Origin: Mycobacterium uberis
GTDB lineage: Bacteria > Actinomycetota > Actinomycetes > Mycobacteriales > Mycobacteriaceae
Direction: 5' to 3'
Assembly (NCBI RefSeq): GCF_003408705.1
Contig: NZ_QAYL01000002.1
Location: 248,001 to 312,000, forward strand
Length of the DNA stretch: 64,000 nucleotides
The notes beneath the pieces are model-generated. The model worked only from the letters and a program-made list of their open reading frames with translations. It searched no databases and was not told where the DNA came from. Positions within the stretch are counted from its first letter, which is position 1. The number at the start of each line of letters is the position of its first letter. Of the stretch, positions 10,890-22,349 are shown in pieces. The position numbers were made by a program, and so were the translations under genes.

Positions 10890-11970
10890 GATTCTCTATG
10901 CTGAGCGCAATATCAAAAGGTATCACGTGGTGCAATAGAGCACCGGCAACATCAGCAAAAGCTTACTGCAATCGGTCGTCTCCAACACCGCGCTTGGACT
11001 GGTCGGGTATTATTCTTGATCATCGGAGAAAGCCGGCTGCTACGCGGACGGACTAACTAGCATACCACAGCTGGGTGTGACCACAACCAATGATGTTGAC
11101 GCGTTGCTCACCTTCAAATCGGACTGCGTGGTGTACCACCCGATGTGGATCGACGTTGACGAATTGGTCCGCATCACTTGTCCTCCGGCATCAACGTGGT
11201 AACAACAGCGCCCTTATTAATCCCCGAAAATAATCTCGGCGACGGTCGCGACCGGATTCTTCCGGCCTGCACGAAAGGCGACTCGACAAGCTTAGGATCC
11301 GGCGTCAGCATCGGCTTAGCTAAGCTGTTAATCTTCGTGTCTGTTAACCCTCGTGTCGACCCGGGTCGACAAGGTCACCCGGCGAACACCAACTTTCTAA
11401 GACTCACCGGCCACAGAGAAGCCCGCGGGATTTGGCCAGCCGATCGACCATCCGCAGCTGCCGGCGATTACTGAGCAGGGCACAGCCATCTTCAGCGAAG
11501 CTGTACGGCTGGTGGCCGACACGCTCGGTGTCGAGCTCGACGAGGTTCGTTACGTAGCCGAATAGGCACAAACCACCACCAGGAGTCCTGGACGATAGCC
11601 ACGGGACACGTGGTCAGTGTATCTACAAGCTAACAGGGAATAGTTAGCGCAAATCTGTGGTGGAGCTCAACGCCCAGTGGGGCAAGGCACACAGACGAGC
11701 TAGACTAGATGATCGACCAAGACGGTTGGGTCATCAGATCGACGGGCGGCAGACAGTAGTGAATAATGTCGGCTGTCGGTCGCCACCACACTTCCATGCC
11801 GAGACCATCACCGATTTCACGGTGCTCAGGCACATCGTGACGGTGATACCCGCCATCAACGCGATCCCGACCATCGTTGCCGCGACACCCGACATTATCA
11901 CGTGCTATAAAGATACCACTGACACTTCTGCGCGGCATAATATCAAAAAGTTGGCCTGCGCCTCAATTCG
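10890..11970 (+). pseudogene. Dihydrodipicolinate-reductase-fold (DapB N-like) dehydrogenase relic
   Basis: Pieces in all three plus frames line up in order with the mycobacterial DapB-N-like family (about 350 aa). They are a degenerate Rossmann start, LGVTTTNDVDALL, DCVVYHPMWIDVDELVRI, SGINVVTTAP, GSGVSIGLAKLL and GQPIDHPQLPAITEQGTAIF. Then come EAVRLVADTLGVELDEVRYVAE, TIATGHVVSVYLQANRE, QDGWVI, PHFHAETITDF and HIVTVIPAINAIPTIVAA. At least six frameshifts or stops interrupt it. No function remains. The physiological substrate of this family in mycobacteria is not known to me. Confidence 0.7.
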
Positions 11971-12059
11971 CTCTTCGATGCTGTCGTGCCAGGGCTGACC
12001 ATGCGCTGCCGAGCGGACTTTTGCAAGACACACCAAACTATGGCACTTCGCATAGTTCT

Positions 12060-13240
12060 TAGTGACGAGCGATTTCGATCGCCTTGCGCAGCGGTACGGC
12101 CACGCCCACTAACGACTCCATGTCGAAAAACCTAGATGTCAAAAGCCTGTTGTGTAGGTAGCCGAATGAGCTGCAGACTTCCGGATCCGTCCATCCAAAG
12201 ATTCCACCTAGTTAGATGTTACCAAAAATTTTGAATAAGAACGGAATCAACGCTTCATGACAGCCCAGGATAAAAGGCATCGGCATCATTGTGTTTAAGG
12301 TCTGGCCAGAAAATTCGCTACTAGCCAGTCAGGCAGCACACCAACGTTTTGGATAGGTACCTTTTACGGTCGATACGGCCGTCGCAGACCAATATCGCAT
12401 CGCGGGCGTTCAGAACACTATTGGCCGCAGGAATCTCGCCGCCCAGCGGCAGTGTATCCCTCTGAATCAACGAGATAACACCATAAAAATCGCCGTGCCC
12501 AGGGCACCCAAAACGATAGATCAACCACTTTTAGTGCTATGAAGTTAAATACCCGACTTCGCAGGCTCAACTGCAGCATCAGAATCTGAGTCAGTAGGGT
12601 CGGCAAGAGGGTGACCAAGATGCACAACGTCACCATTTAGCGGGCACACAATCTCCGCACAGGCCACCTTACGCATGCCTGCCTTTGCCGGTCACCGCTC
12701 GGACTAAGTCAAACAGCAGCTATCCATTAGATCAACAGAGGGCAGACTAGCACTCCCTGTAAATTTATCGACCGGCCACAACGTCCAGACGCTGCTCCAT
12801 ACGGAGATGGTCCATCAACCCCGTCTTAGTAACGTACCCTCAGGTACGACAACTTCGATCGATACCGCAGCACATCACGAACCGTGATGTCGGCCTTCCC
12901 GTGAGCCGCGAACTCCGGACAGTAGTCGCAAACCGGCACGTCGTAGAGCAGCAACCCGCGGTCGGCCAGCCAATAGAATCACCGTCGACGCGACGCCTTT
13001 GGCCGACGAAAAAGCCATCGCGTCAGTGTCGGCGGTCCCACAGCTCTCTGCCGACTCGGTCCGACCACCCCGTTTAGACGTCGACGATGGGACGTCCTGC
13101 GATGTAAACACTTGAGGGCCCCTACCAAGCCGTCACCTCGGAAATAGTTGCGTGAACAGCTTAATGACGTTTGCGAAATGCAAATATGTGGCACCAAACA
13201 CACCGCGCAGCAAACCATCGCCGACGACTAGAAGAGTTGT
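12060..13240 (-). pseudogene. lipE: Beta-lactamase-fold serine hydrolase/esterase relic (LipE/LipL type)
   Basis: Minus-strand fragments in order: IVDVWTGWSDRVGRELW-like, FSSAKGVASTVI (the S-x-x-K nucleophile motif) and LADRGLLLYDVPVCDYCPEF. Then AHGKADITVRDVLRYRSKLSYLR, LSLRSRVFNFIALKVVDLSF, VISLIQRDTLPLGGEIPAAN and a C-terminal GWTDPE ... FGYLHNRLL. This is the class C beta-lactamase-like esterase family that includes Rv3775 (LipE). Numerous frameshifts make it a pseudogene. Assignment to lipE rather than another family member is tentative. Confidence 0.65.
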
Positions 13241-13569
13241 CGGTGTCATTGCGTTACGTGGCCTCGCTCCCTCAACCGAGCCACCACGGTAATGGCATGT
13301 CTCCGACAGTACGCCATCACGAGAATGACGTTATTAGTAACTACTATGCGCACTTGAATTTAGTTTGACGTTTACCACCGTTGGGTACCTAACCGAGACA
13401 AACTAGAACAATCAAAGACCAGTCGTTCCAGGTCAAAAAAATTGGACGAAGGTGCTTATATGCTACAAAAAAAGGTCTTGCGGCTATCCATATCGCAATA
13501 GCACATTGAAATTTAGGATAAGGGTCATGAAGTGACGCAGTTTGGATATTTGGATAACTGTGGACGTCA

Positions 13570-14229
13570 TCAACATGATCGGTCACAAATGGCTACCTCG
13601 GATTGCGGTGGTCGTGGCCAGGCGGGTCTTGCTGGGCGTTTCTGTACCAGTAGTGGCTGTCAATCTCCTTATCCCAACGTCGATGTGGTGTTAGCTCCGT
13701 GGCATTGGCGAACAGTCTGGCATTAGCAGCGTAAAAAGCCTAGGGTAGACACTCTACGCGGCCAAGTTAAGTCTAGATCAATCATCGTCTACTCAGTCAA
13801 TCACCAGTAGCGACTTCGGCAACAGTTATCTCCCAATCATGATTATTGACGGAATTCGTGACGAAATCTCTCATATCGAATCCAAGGCAGAGAACTGTTC
13901 CAAGACCAGGGAAGTGCTGGGCGAATATTCTCAAGGCGCAGCCGTGGCTGAGTATGTAACCTCGGCTGCTATCCTAGCCGGGAGTACCTGCCGCCGCAGT
14001 GACCCCACCGACGCCGCCGGAGATAGCAAGCCATGTCGCCACGGTAACGCTTTTCGGCACACCGTCGGATCATGTCCTCTACGGCAATACGGAGCGCCGC
14101 CGATTGTCATCGACTCAACTGTATAAGCCGAAGCCCCTCGAGTTGTGCACTTCGGGCGATGCGATTTGCGGTGATGGCGGCAGTACCGTCACGCACGCAC
14201 TCGATTCCATAAACGGAATGATGAGCTAA
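13570..14229 (+). pseudogene. cut5: Cutinase relic (cut5, Rv3724-like)
   Basis: Recoverable segments in shifting plus frames: YPNVDVVLAP (cutinase start of mature domain), GIGEQSGISSV, DFGNSYLPIM and IIDGIRDEISHIESKAENC. TREVLGEYSQGAAVAEYVTS follows and contains the GYSQG-type nucleophile elbow (here EYSQG). Then come EIASHVATVTLFGTPSDH and LELCTSGDAICGDGG. Cutinases are secreted serine esterases. Synteny supports cut5, which follows Rv3723 in M. tuberculosis, although other relics intervene here. Multiple stops. Confidence 0.75.
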
Positions 14230-14360
14230 GATTATAGCCTACGCCACAAATCACCCGTAACTTGCAATTCCGTTTCAAAACAATGCAATTCACGCTGCTG
14301 CGGGTAGGGAGATTGGATGGCGGGTTGGTCAACCACCTCGACTTCGGGGCAGCTAAAACG

Positions 14361-14522
14361 TTATGTTGTCGGCCCAGGAGGTCGCGTGTACTCCTCATCA
14401 AATGGTTCGCGAAGGGGCAAATTCTTCAGCCAGTTCCTGAGCCGAAGAAGCTGATTGCTCACGATGCCGATCCCCAGGAGCGCCAGCGTTGTCACCGTAA
14501 TTGTGATGGTCACGTATTCCAT
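14361..14522 (-). CDS. Possible 53-residue single-pass membrane miniprotein
   Basis: An uninterrupted minus-strand frame runs from the ATG at 14522 to the TAA ending at 14361. It encodes a short N-terminus, a hydrophobic helix at about 5-23 (VTITITVTTLALLGIGIVS), then a charged amphipathic stretch (RLRNWLKNLPLREPFDEEY). The composition is what a small membrane protein would have and is cleaner than the surrounding decay. Against it, there is no convincing Shine-Dalgarno motif just upstream and I do not recognise a family. It could be a surviving small gene or the chance remnant of a larger membrane protein. Confidence 0.35.
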   Translation of the reverse strand: MEYVTITITVTTLALLGIGIVSNQLLRLRNWLKNLPLREPFDEEYTRPPGPTT

Positions 14523-14909
14523 GGTGCCAGGCCGAAGGAGCGGTGGCTATCTTTGGCCGCTCACAAGTCGATAAAGGCGGGATGACTTTAATATTGGCCG
14601 ATTTCGGCGCAGTGACTCTCATGGCACTTTATGAACCAATGATGCTGCTACCACATACATCAATTCGGCCAACAGTTTTCACCTTCACCACCACTTGGCT
14701 GGATAAAAATTACCTAAAATCCCCGGAATGCGTCCGTACGCTACAAACCGCGCGCACTTACGCTGCACCTCCTCCTAATTCAGGCGCTCGTTGTTGACCC
14801 GTAACCAGGCAGACGCGACAGGCCACAACACCACACAGGCGCTCCGCTTCGTCGATGTCGCCAGGCCTCCTCGACGATGGTGCTGCTGGTGACCAGCCTT
14901 TAGCGCTTT

Positions 14910-16675
14910 CCTCGCGTTTCTTAACTCCACCATTGTCAACGTCACGTTTCCCGACATTCAGCGTTATTTCCATAGCGGCATCAGCAACCTGTTATGGGTG
15001 CTCAACGTCTACGACATTGTCTTCGCTGCGTTCTTGGTGGCCGCGGGCAAGCTCGTTTGCCTGCTGGAGCACTGGCGATTTGGTCGTCTCCAGCATGGTG
15101 CTGTTCACGGTCACCTCTGGCCTATTCGCCGCCATCGGCATCACCGGAGCAGCTGATTGCGTTTCGAGTGCTGCAGAGTATTTTAGTGCAGCGAATTCTG
15201 GTACCAGGACAGCTCGGGCTCATCGTACGAGGCTCCGACGCCAAGCTGCGCGCGCACGGTGTAAGTTTGTGGGGTGCAGTCAGCGCGGACCCTCAGCTCA
15301 GCGGTCTACGGTGCCGTAGTAAAGGTGTTGAACTGGCTATAGGTATTCCCGGTGAACCTCCCGCCGGGAATTGTGACTGTGCTGGGAGCTCGGCATGTAC
15401 TGGTAGAGAGCCGGGCCGCAGGGACGGCGCTGGGGCCTGATTTGCGTGGCGCAGCGCTGCTGGCTATCGCGCAGCTCGTGCCAGCCCTGAGACTGATCAA
15501 GGAGCAAAACTGGAATTGGTTCAGCATACCGACAATCGAGGTTGTAGTGACAGCGGTGCTGACAATCATCTGATTTGATGATAAGTTCGCGATACCACTC
15601 AACACCACTGATTGATCCCGCGTTATTGCGTGTGCGCCCGTTCTTGGGCTGCAACATACTCACCGCTATCGGTTGCGTCGTTTTCTACGTCTACCTGCTG
15701 ACGCATGTGCTGTACCATGAAGATACTCGCTGCTGCGGGCCAGCATCGCCGCGTTCATCGTGGCAGTGGTTGTGCGGGGACGCTGGACCGCGTCACCAAC
15801 CGGCATAGGTATCGCCTAATCATCACTGTAGGGGTGCTATTACCGGCTGTCAGGATGCTGGTGTCGGGTCCGATCCCGACTTCTTCAGCTAACGGTTGTT
15901 CGGCCAGGTGTTGCAAGAAATCGGAACGGGCGCCACGTTCCCACTGCTGAACAGCGCTTCCCTGGCCGTGCTAGCCGCAGACGGCAACTATGCCGCCGCT
16001 TCGGCCGTAGTCGGAACCATCCAGCGCGGTCGGCGCCGTTATCGTCGTTACGCTACTGGCGCTTATGATCGGCACACCGGTCCACGGCTTGACTGACGAA
16101 GCACTGCATCGTGGGTGAGCGATGGCCGCAATCTGTTTTGTTGCGGTCGCCGTCGAGGTCGTGTCGCTAGGTCACGTCCGTCAGGATCCCGCGGAAGTGG
16201 CTGAGTATCAGCCCACACCGTTCAGTCGAACCCCCGCGACCAGAAGCGATGATCTCCATACTGGCGGACCCGACGCGGCCAGCTTCCCACCACGCCTACG
16301 TGCCGGACGCTCCGTCAGTGTCTTCCGAGCTGAATTCGGTCATCCTGGCCCAGCTGCGAGACCACGGCGAGCAAGTGGAACTTAAGGCTGACACATACTC
16401 TGTTCCACGCGGGAGATGAGTCTGATGCGCTCTAAGCGATGCAGAACGGCCAGCCTACAGGTGCTCAACACGAACGGCGTGGTTGCGGAACTGGGCCGCG
16501 GTGGATGTGGTCGATGAGCGCGGATTGTTGATCGGTGCACCGCGCTGGGAGTCGGTTCGAACCGAACAAAACTCGCCCCTCGCCATGACGATGAGCGATA
16601 CGCTTACCTAGACTACGCATCACCCGATCATCAGCAGCCAGCACACCAAACATAATCCCCGTGAGGTAGATATTA
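14910..16675 (+). pseudogene. MFS drug-efflux transporter fused to cNMP-binding domain, relic (Rv3728-like)
   Basis: Plus-strand pieces follow the DHA2 (14-TM EmrB/QacA-type) transporter order: TIVNVTFPDIQRYFHSGISN, FAAFLVAAGKLV, LVPGQLGLIVRGSDA and AHGVSLWGAVSA. Then NLPPGIVTVLGARHVLVESRAA, DLRGAALLAIAQLV, MISSRYHSTPLIDPALLRVRPFL, GQVLQEIGTGATFPLL and SLAVLAADGNYAAASAVVGT. After the transporter come pieces of a cyclic-nucleotide-binding domain (LQVLNTNGVVAELGRG, GLLIGAPRWESVRTE, HHPIISSQ). That domain order matches Rv3728, which in M. tuberculosis also carries a patatin domain. I find no patatin sequence here. Many frameshifts; non-functional. Confidence 0.75.
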
Positions 16676-16739
16676 GGTGACGAACCATGGCACACAACAC
16701 AAGTTCCACGCTGCGAACCATATCCAGGCTACGTCGCAT

Positions 16740-18740
16740 GCTGTCGCGCTACCCGAGATGACCCAGCAAGTAACGGACAATGGCCCGCTACGCATAGGAA
16801 AACGCTAACAGCGAGCTCCACAATGAAATTTCCTTTTCCGGATCGCTACCGGCTAGGTCAACCTATCCGTTGTAACCACCACAGCACCTTACCCGGTTCG
16901 GCGCTCGCAAGCTTGGCACGAATCACCATGAATAACACAACACCTCTACCGTCAAAGTCGGATCGCCCCCGACTCGACCAGAGTCATAGCTTCGAAGACT
17001 AACTGCAATGCCTCATGCATCCGACCTTCATGCGCATAATCAATTACCAACTACACCATGGCGATGGCTAGTGACCCCTTGTCTCCGCCCGCAGTACACA
17101 AACACAACTGTCGCAATTCATTAAAACAAGCGCCAGCCGCATGAGCGTGGACTCTCCAAGCGATCGTGCACAACATGGTGCGTGGTGCGATGTGAACGAC
17201 TGCCTGGTTGGTATCCTCAGCGAGTAGTGTGTCGGCGATTGTTCAGCCACGATCCCAACTAATTTGCGCTGCCATGATATAGTGGTGAGTCGTCAACGCT
17301 GCGGCCCACATGTACCAACCATAGGTGGCATGTCCATCGCCGGCGGCCTCCAGAGATTCGGCAATCAGCACCGCATTCTGGTCCAACGACTACATCTCAC
17401 TGGCCTTGATCGCAGCGACTATCCCCGATGCATCTGGGCATGAACAGACTTCAATTATGGCTCTTAGAATACTGTTTGGATAATCTGATGCCGAAAAGCG
17501 TATTGTGTGCTCACCGTGAACCGTACTTGGTCGATCAACTCAGCAATAATCAGCTCCTCGATAGAAGGTTCGACTCCCAGACTGGCCAGCAAATCACAAT
17601 TGAAATGCAGCACTATAACCGCTGCAGCAACAGCAAGTGTGAGCTTAGTTTCCGGATCCAGCCGGCCAATGGCCACTTACAATGTTACCAGCAAACCGAT
17701 TTCGCCGATATCAGTGCAGCAGGCGTAGCTGTCACGATCCTCTACCAGCATGGCGAGTTCAGCTAGATCATGGGTAATCTCCTCGATAAAAAACGGGTTA
17801 TCCGCGGCATAGCCGACAATAACCGCGCCAATCTTTCCCACCGACGGACCGGGATCTAACAGCTCGCGAACCAACGAGACATTATCCGAATCACTATGTT
17901 GGACAAGAACAATAGTTTGAAATCCCGGAAAATTTCTCAGCACACCACAGTATTCGAGGCGATAGGTTAGTGGGTCTGGGGCACCGTCAGAAAGTCGGTG
18001 AGCATGGATTCGTTCACCTCGCCGATCCAGTACATGTCCTCGACAACGAAGGTGGTCGGTGCTGTGAGGTTCAACTGGGCGGTGTTGATCATCGCGGTCA
18101 ACCGCCACCGTCTCGAGTCCGGGTCAATCTCGGGCAGCTCCACAGCAGAATCGGCAGTGCCCCATAGATCATCAAATATCAACAGATACTCCCGATCCGC
18201 TTCCAGACTCCAGGTCCGCACACGTGTCTTCGCGTGTTCGTCATCCAAATTACTGAGCCGCACCACGGGGTACAGCAGACACCTCACCACATGGAACGAG
18301 ACATCGGTGATGTGCAGATCAACATAAATATAGAAAAACTTCAACTCTAAAGCTTTTCATTAGCTACACGGCTTCACCGACAAGTCGGTTCTTGCCGATG
18401 CCAGCTGGACCTGCTACTGACGCCACACATCCGCGTCAATTCATCGACCGATCCAATACCATCGTCAACACATCATCACCGGTAAACTTGCCTGCCGTAA
18501 CACGATAACGCTACATGAGCATGCTTGCACAGTCAGCCAGATCTGTCACCGCTCCGCACTCACCACCGCCGCGATATCCATCACACCCACCAAGTCGGCG
18601 AACAACACCACCACCTGCTTGTACTCAGCTGGCGCAGAATTCTGGTTGGATTGGCGCCCCGTAGTTGCTACAGAACTCGGCCTTTGCGCTGACCTCGGTG
18701 CCGAACGCCCCGCACACCCATGCCACCGTCATAGGGCATG
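16740..18740 (-). pseudogene. Nucleotidyl cyclase / AAA-ATPase regulator relic
   Basis: On the minus strand, starting near 18740, a class III cyclase-like start reads in pieces (VVVLFADLVGVMDIAAVVSAER), followed by a P-loop (VASVAGPAGIGKNRLVGEAV). The STAND-ATPase body then follows: SFHVVRCLL, ADREYLLIFDDLWGTADSAVEL, RRWRLTAMINTAQLNL, TFVVEDMYWIGEVNESMLTDFL, LLDPGPSVGKIGAVI and NPFFIEEITHDLAELAMLV. Later pieces are TSLGVEPSIEELIIAELIDQVRF and YAFRHQIIQTV, with TPR-like sequence to about 16740 (IAPRTMLC, EGRMHEALQLVFEAM). This is the Rv0386/Rv1358/Rv0891c-type family. Too many stops for function. The exact orthologue is unclear. Confidence 0.7.
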
Positions 18741-18869
18741 ACCTTCGCTGAACCATTCAACCTGGCCAAGGCGAGACGCTTTGCCCGGACATGCTGTAAG
18801 CAACGCTGATTCGCCCTCATGACACCGCATCACCTCGACGAGGATCAGTCAGTACTGGGTAGGAGGCAA

Positions 18870-19890
18870 ATTAACGATCAGAATGAACTAATCGACGTGC
18901 CCGTAATGCCATCAGCATCGCCAATACTGGCCAAATCGATTCGGTCGATATCCCAGTGGATGCATCATGGGATGGATTGAGGTCCATATGCTTTCGCGAC
19001 GACAATGAAATTGAGCTGGGCAGTCGCAACGAGCGGCTTATGACCTGTTACTGCCCCGAGCGGGTCGCGGCGGTCACCGAAGATTTGCCCAAACGCTGCG
19101 TTATCGATGGTGAAATTGTTATCGCCACTGACCACGACTTGGACTTCAAGTTACTCTAACAACGCATCCACCCGGCAGCGTAGCAAGTACGGATGCTCGC
19201 CGAACAGAACCAGGCTCCTTAATATCGCGTTCGACTTACTCGATCTTGGCGATGACGCCTATGCCGGGCAACCATTCAGCTAGCGGCACACTACTATCAT
19301 TAATGCATTAGCTGTTTCGGACACCAGTTCGACAGCATTTATCCATGTAACGCCGGCAACCAACGATCCGATGACGGTACAGCGATGGTTCACGCAGTTC
19401 GAAAGGGCTGGCTTGGAAGGCCTTGTCACCAAACCGCTGACGATCACTTATCAACCGGACAAAAGCGTCATGTTCAAAATCAAACACGAACTAACTGATG
19501 ACTGTGCGATCGCCAACGACCGAGTACACCAGTCCGGCGCCAATGTGATCAACTTGCTGTTGCTCGGCTCTTACCAGGATGGCAGCTAACTTGCATCGGT
19601 CGGGCTGATTGGTGTTTTCTCGATAGCCGAGCGGTGGTAGCCGTTCATCGGTTTTGATGGCCATCCAGGGAACTGGCCCGCACACGAAGCCGACCAACTC
19701 ACACTGCGCAGGAACGAAACATCCCGCTGGCACAGTCGACAAGGATCTCTCATGTGTGCCCCTTATACCCGACCTTCCGTGTGGTCGAGGCCTGCTACGA
19801 TCACACGGAAAGTCGGCGATTCATCATACCGCCCAGTTCAGCAGTTAGCACCTCGACTGCAATCTCCGGTTATGCACCTACGATCACCTC
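18870..19890 (+). pseudogene. ligC: ATP-dependent DNA ligase LigC relic (Rv3731-like)
   Basis: Segments in order match the ATP-dependent ligase LigC: VMPSASPILAKSI, WDGLRSICFRDDNEIELGSRNERLMT and PKRCVIDGEIVIATDHDLDF (motif III-like DGE). Then RIHPA.. fragments, FDLLDLGDD-like, TVQRWFTQFERAGLEGLVTKPLTITYQPDK and VMFKIKH (motif V, KIKH). VHQSGANVINLLLLGSYQDG and a C-terminal VDKDLSCVPL.. VEACYDHTESRRFIIPPSSA end it. The adenylation lysine region at the start is displaced by frameshifts. It is dead, and LigC-type break repair from this locus is lost. Position relative to Rv3723-Rv3728 relics agrees with M. tuberculosis gene order. Confidence 0.8.
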
Positions 19891-19989
19891 TAACAACCGC
19901 TCACCTTTAGACTCGGTGGTATCGTGCCAGGAATCGCCTAAGATCATTAAAAGCGCAGTGGCTGAATGCATTCGATAAGATTGGCGGCA

Positions 19990-20340
19990 TTGCGCATATG
20001 TTCGGTATTGGGGCCAACTAGTCGCAAGCCACCAAGTTGTGGATATGTACCAACACTTCATTCTTCTCGCTGTGAACAAAGTCGGCGTCGTAGCGCGCCT
20101 ACAGGTTAATCCAGAACATGTCGCTGACACCCAGTTCCTGCAACAGCTGCAAGCCGGCGTCGACGGTGATGAACGCTTACCATGTAAGATATCGTTCAAA
20201 TACGACTCTGGAAGGTCACTCTCCCCTGACGAAATGGTATGCGGTGATGCGCAATGGTGTGAGAACCTCCCAGCGGGGCTTTCACCGGAGTGAATAGGCA
20301 TTAAATCAGCCACTGTCGTCCTTTTCAGTGCTAATTGACA
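19990..20340 (-). pseudogene. HigA/VapI-type antitoxin (XRE HTH) relic
   Basis: Minus-strand reading gives MPIHSGESPAGRF (degenerate HPGE-L start) and LPESYLNDILHGKRS, the classic HigA helix-turn-helix end. After a frame change it reads VDAGLQLLQELGVSDMFWINL, then RYDADFVHSEKNEVLVHIHNL. This is the small HigA-family antitoxin plan of about 100 residues. A frameshift and an in-frame stop after the HTH kill it. No RelE/HigB-type toxin sequence was recognised next to it. Confidence 0.6.
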
Positions 20341-20344
20341 AGCT

Positions 20345-20850
20345 TTTGCCAAGCTGTTCAGCACACCCGCCTGTCCAACTTGTTATCGGCCTCGAGCAGC
20401 ACGGCGGCAAGCTCATAAACTTGATCATTGTTTAAGTAATCGCACTTAAGGCCTTCAGGCAGGATCTGGAAATCATCGGCGTGGCTATCGGCGGTGCACT
20501 GAATCCCATGTATCGAAACTTGGGCATCCTGACCGATGATTCAAGCGACGGAGGAAGACGACGGTCCGCCACAGGACGATCCAGTCCCGAATCCTTTGCC
20601 AGTGATCAGATTAAATATGTACCTGGCAGGCAGGAAAACGTTAGAAATCATAGCGATTAGCTTTTTCGAATCTTAGCCTTTGCTGGATCGACCCAACACC
20701 TTGACATCGAGCGGACTTTAGCACTGTCGCGGATAATCTCAGCTACGTGCCACCTGTGCATCACAGTAACCTACAGCTTGAATTCGACCAAAATATCGAG
20801 TTCAGGAGCGAACGTCAACACTGCGCCAACCGTGAACACGTCATCGAACA
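20345..20850. other. Decayed spacer, no recognisable gene
   Basis: About 500 nt with stops in all frames. I could not match any readable stretch to a protein family, RNA or repeat. Confidence 0.5.
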
Positions 20851-20859
20851 TAATCCCGA

Positions 20860-22060
20860 TTATTAGTCGCGGGCTGCCGGCAATGGCGACGTCGAAACCC
20901 TAGGTTGTGGACAGAAGCCCCCTTGTTGATGACCCCAAATGGAGTCGCCAGACCGAGCATCGCTATGGCAGTGTGCAGCCCAATTAAGCATGAGCACAAC
21001 GAGTGTCACGGAGTTTAGGTCAGGGCTAGTGCCGACAACTCGCATAGCGTGATGTTCGGCTTGTACTGCGGCTCGCCGTCCAGTTGCACAGGCAAATCGT
21101 AACGTAGGGTTTCCTCGATGACCACTAGTGCGAGATTCCGCGTTAGCACCCAAATGCGGCACACTGGCCAGGGACGATGCAATATCGCCAAAATGACACC
21201 CGAGATCAGGTGCACCGTGGTCTTGCGTCTCACGATCAGAATGAGATCGCAGGCGGTGACAATCTCCTCCTCGGCCAACTGATCACTGCACTCCTCCACC
21301 GTGATCAGAAGCGACAGCAGAGCGTAGCAGGGTTGCGATTAGTGGCGCTCAATCAGACCGCGGAAATTTTCACGCAGCCAACGACCAGCTTGCAAACGCT
21401 TCTCCATGGAGTTAAATGGCTTCCCGGTGAACCCAGTGAACGGACCCAGTTGCTGAAATACCAGTGTAGATGCACGACTGGACTCGGGCTCGTCGTCGAG
21501 AGGGAAACCAAGCAACCGACAAATGATCGGCACGGGCAGCGGATAGGCGAAGTCATCGATCATATAGAACCCGCCTTTTGCGACAATACTGTCTAGTAAT
21601 CTGTCCATGAACACCTTAGATATTGGGTTGCAACGCGTTCACCACTTTCGACGCGCATGCCTTGTTCACCAACCGGCGCAGCAGAGTACGACCCGGCGGA
21701 TCGAAGAACAGGAAGGCTGGCGACCGCGACACCGCACAGCTGTGCAGCAGTCGCGGGATGATCGTCGACTTGAGTCGGTCATTACTAGACGACGGGGGCC
21801 GCAGAACGTCGTCGCAGTCCCGACATGTTGAGAAGACTACGCAGTTGGCCTCAGGGAGCACAACCGGCCTGCAGTCACAAAGCTATGCGAACAGGAACAG
21901 GGTGTAGGGATCAGCCCGGTTGCCCAGGTCCAGCAGTTGCAACAAAGCGTGCGACTCGGCCTGCGGGTCGGGCGTGACTGTCGCCATGGTCGCATTGTTC
22001 CCGACGCCGCTGCACGCGATGACACACAAGCCGGTCGGCTCAGGCGCCAGAAACCCACCA
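20860..22060 (-). pseudogene. Cytochrome P450 relic, first of two in the window
   Basis: On the minus strand, in order: LLQLLDLGNRADPYTLFLFA, VVLPEANCVVFSTCRDCDDVLRPPSSSNDR and PAFLFFDPPGRTLLRRLVNKA (the DPPxHTxLRR helix C motif). Then VVNALQPNI, LLDSIVAKGGFYMIDDFAYPLPVPIICRLLGFPLDDE and EECSDQLAEEEIVTACDLILIVRRKTTVHLI, where the I-helix AGHETT has become VRRKTT. VIEETLRYDLPVQLDG carries the ExxR motif. No haem-cysteine motif was found downstream. Several frameshifts; non-functional. The CYP subfamily was not assigned. Confidence 0.75.
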
Positions 22061-22349
22061 GGTGCGCAACGACGCTGCTTCGTACGTGTGCCGGGTGCGG
22101 AGCTTCTGCCATGGTTGTCTTAACGGCGGTCATCAGCCCGGTGATAGGGTCGCTGTCGTTGAATGCTGACGATCCCGCGATAGTGAGTAACAAGTCGGCA
22201 AGTTCTGCACCAAGCCTGGCATAACGCGCAGCACGACAACAACCGAGCGGTTCACAATAGCTTGGGCAATAAAGAGATTATGTCTATTCCGTGGAAACGC
22301 TCGTCCAGAGCTCGCGCTGTCTGCCTGTCCGCGAACCTACCGCGAGAAT
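22061..22349 (-). other. Short unassigned decayed segment
   Basis: A minus-strand stretch reads LADLLLTIAGSSAFNDSDPITGLMTAVKTTMAEAPHPAHVRSSVVAHLVGF without a stop, a protein-like composition that does not belong to the P450 next to it. I do not recognise the family. The rest is featureless. Confidence 0.3.
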
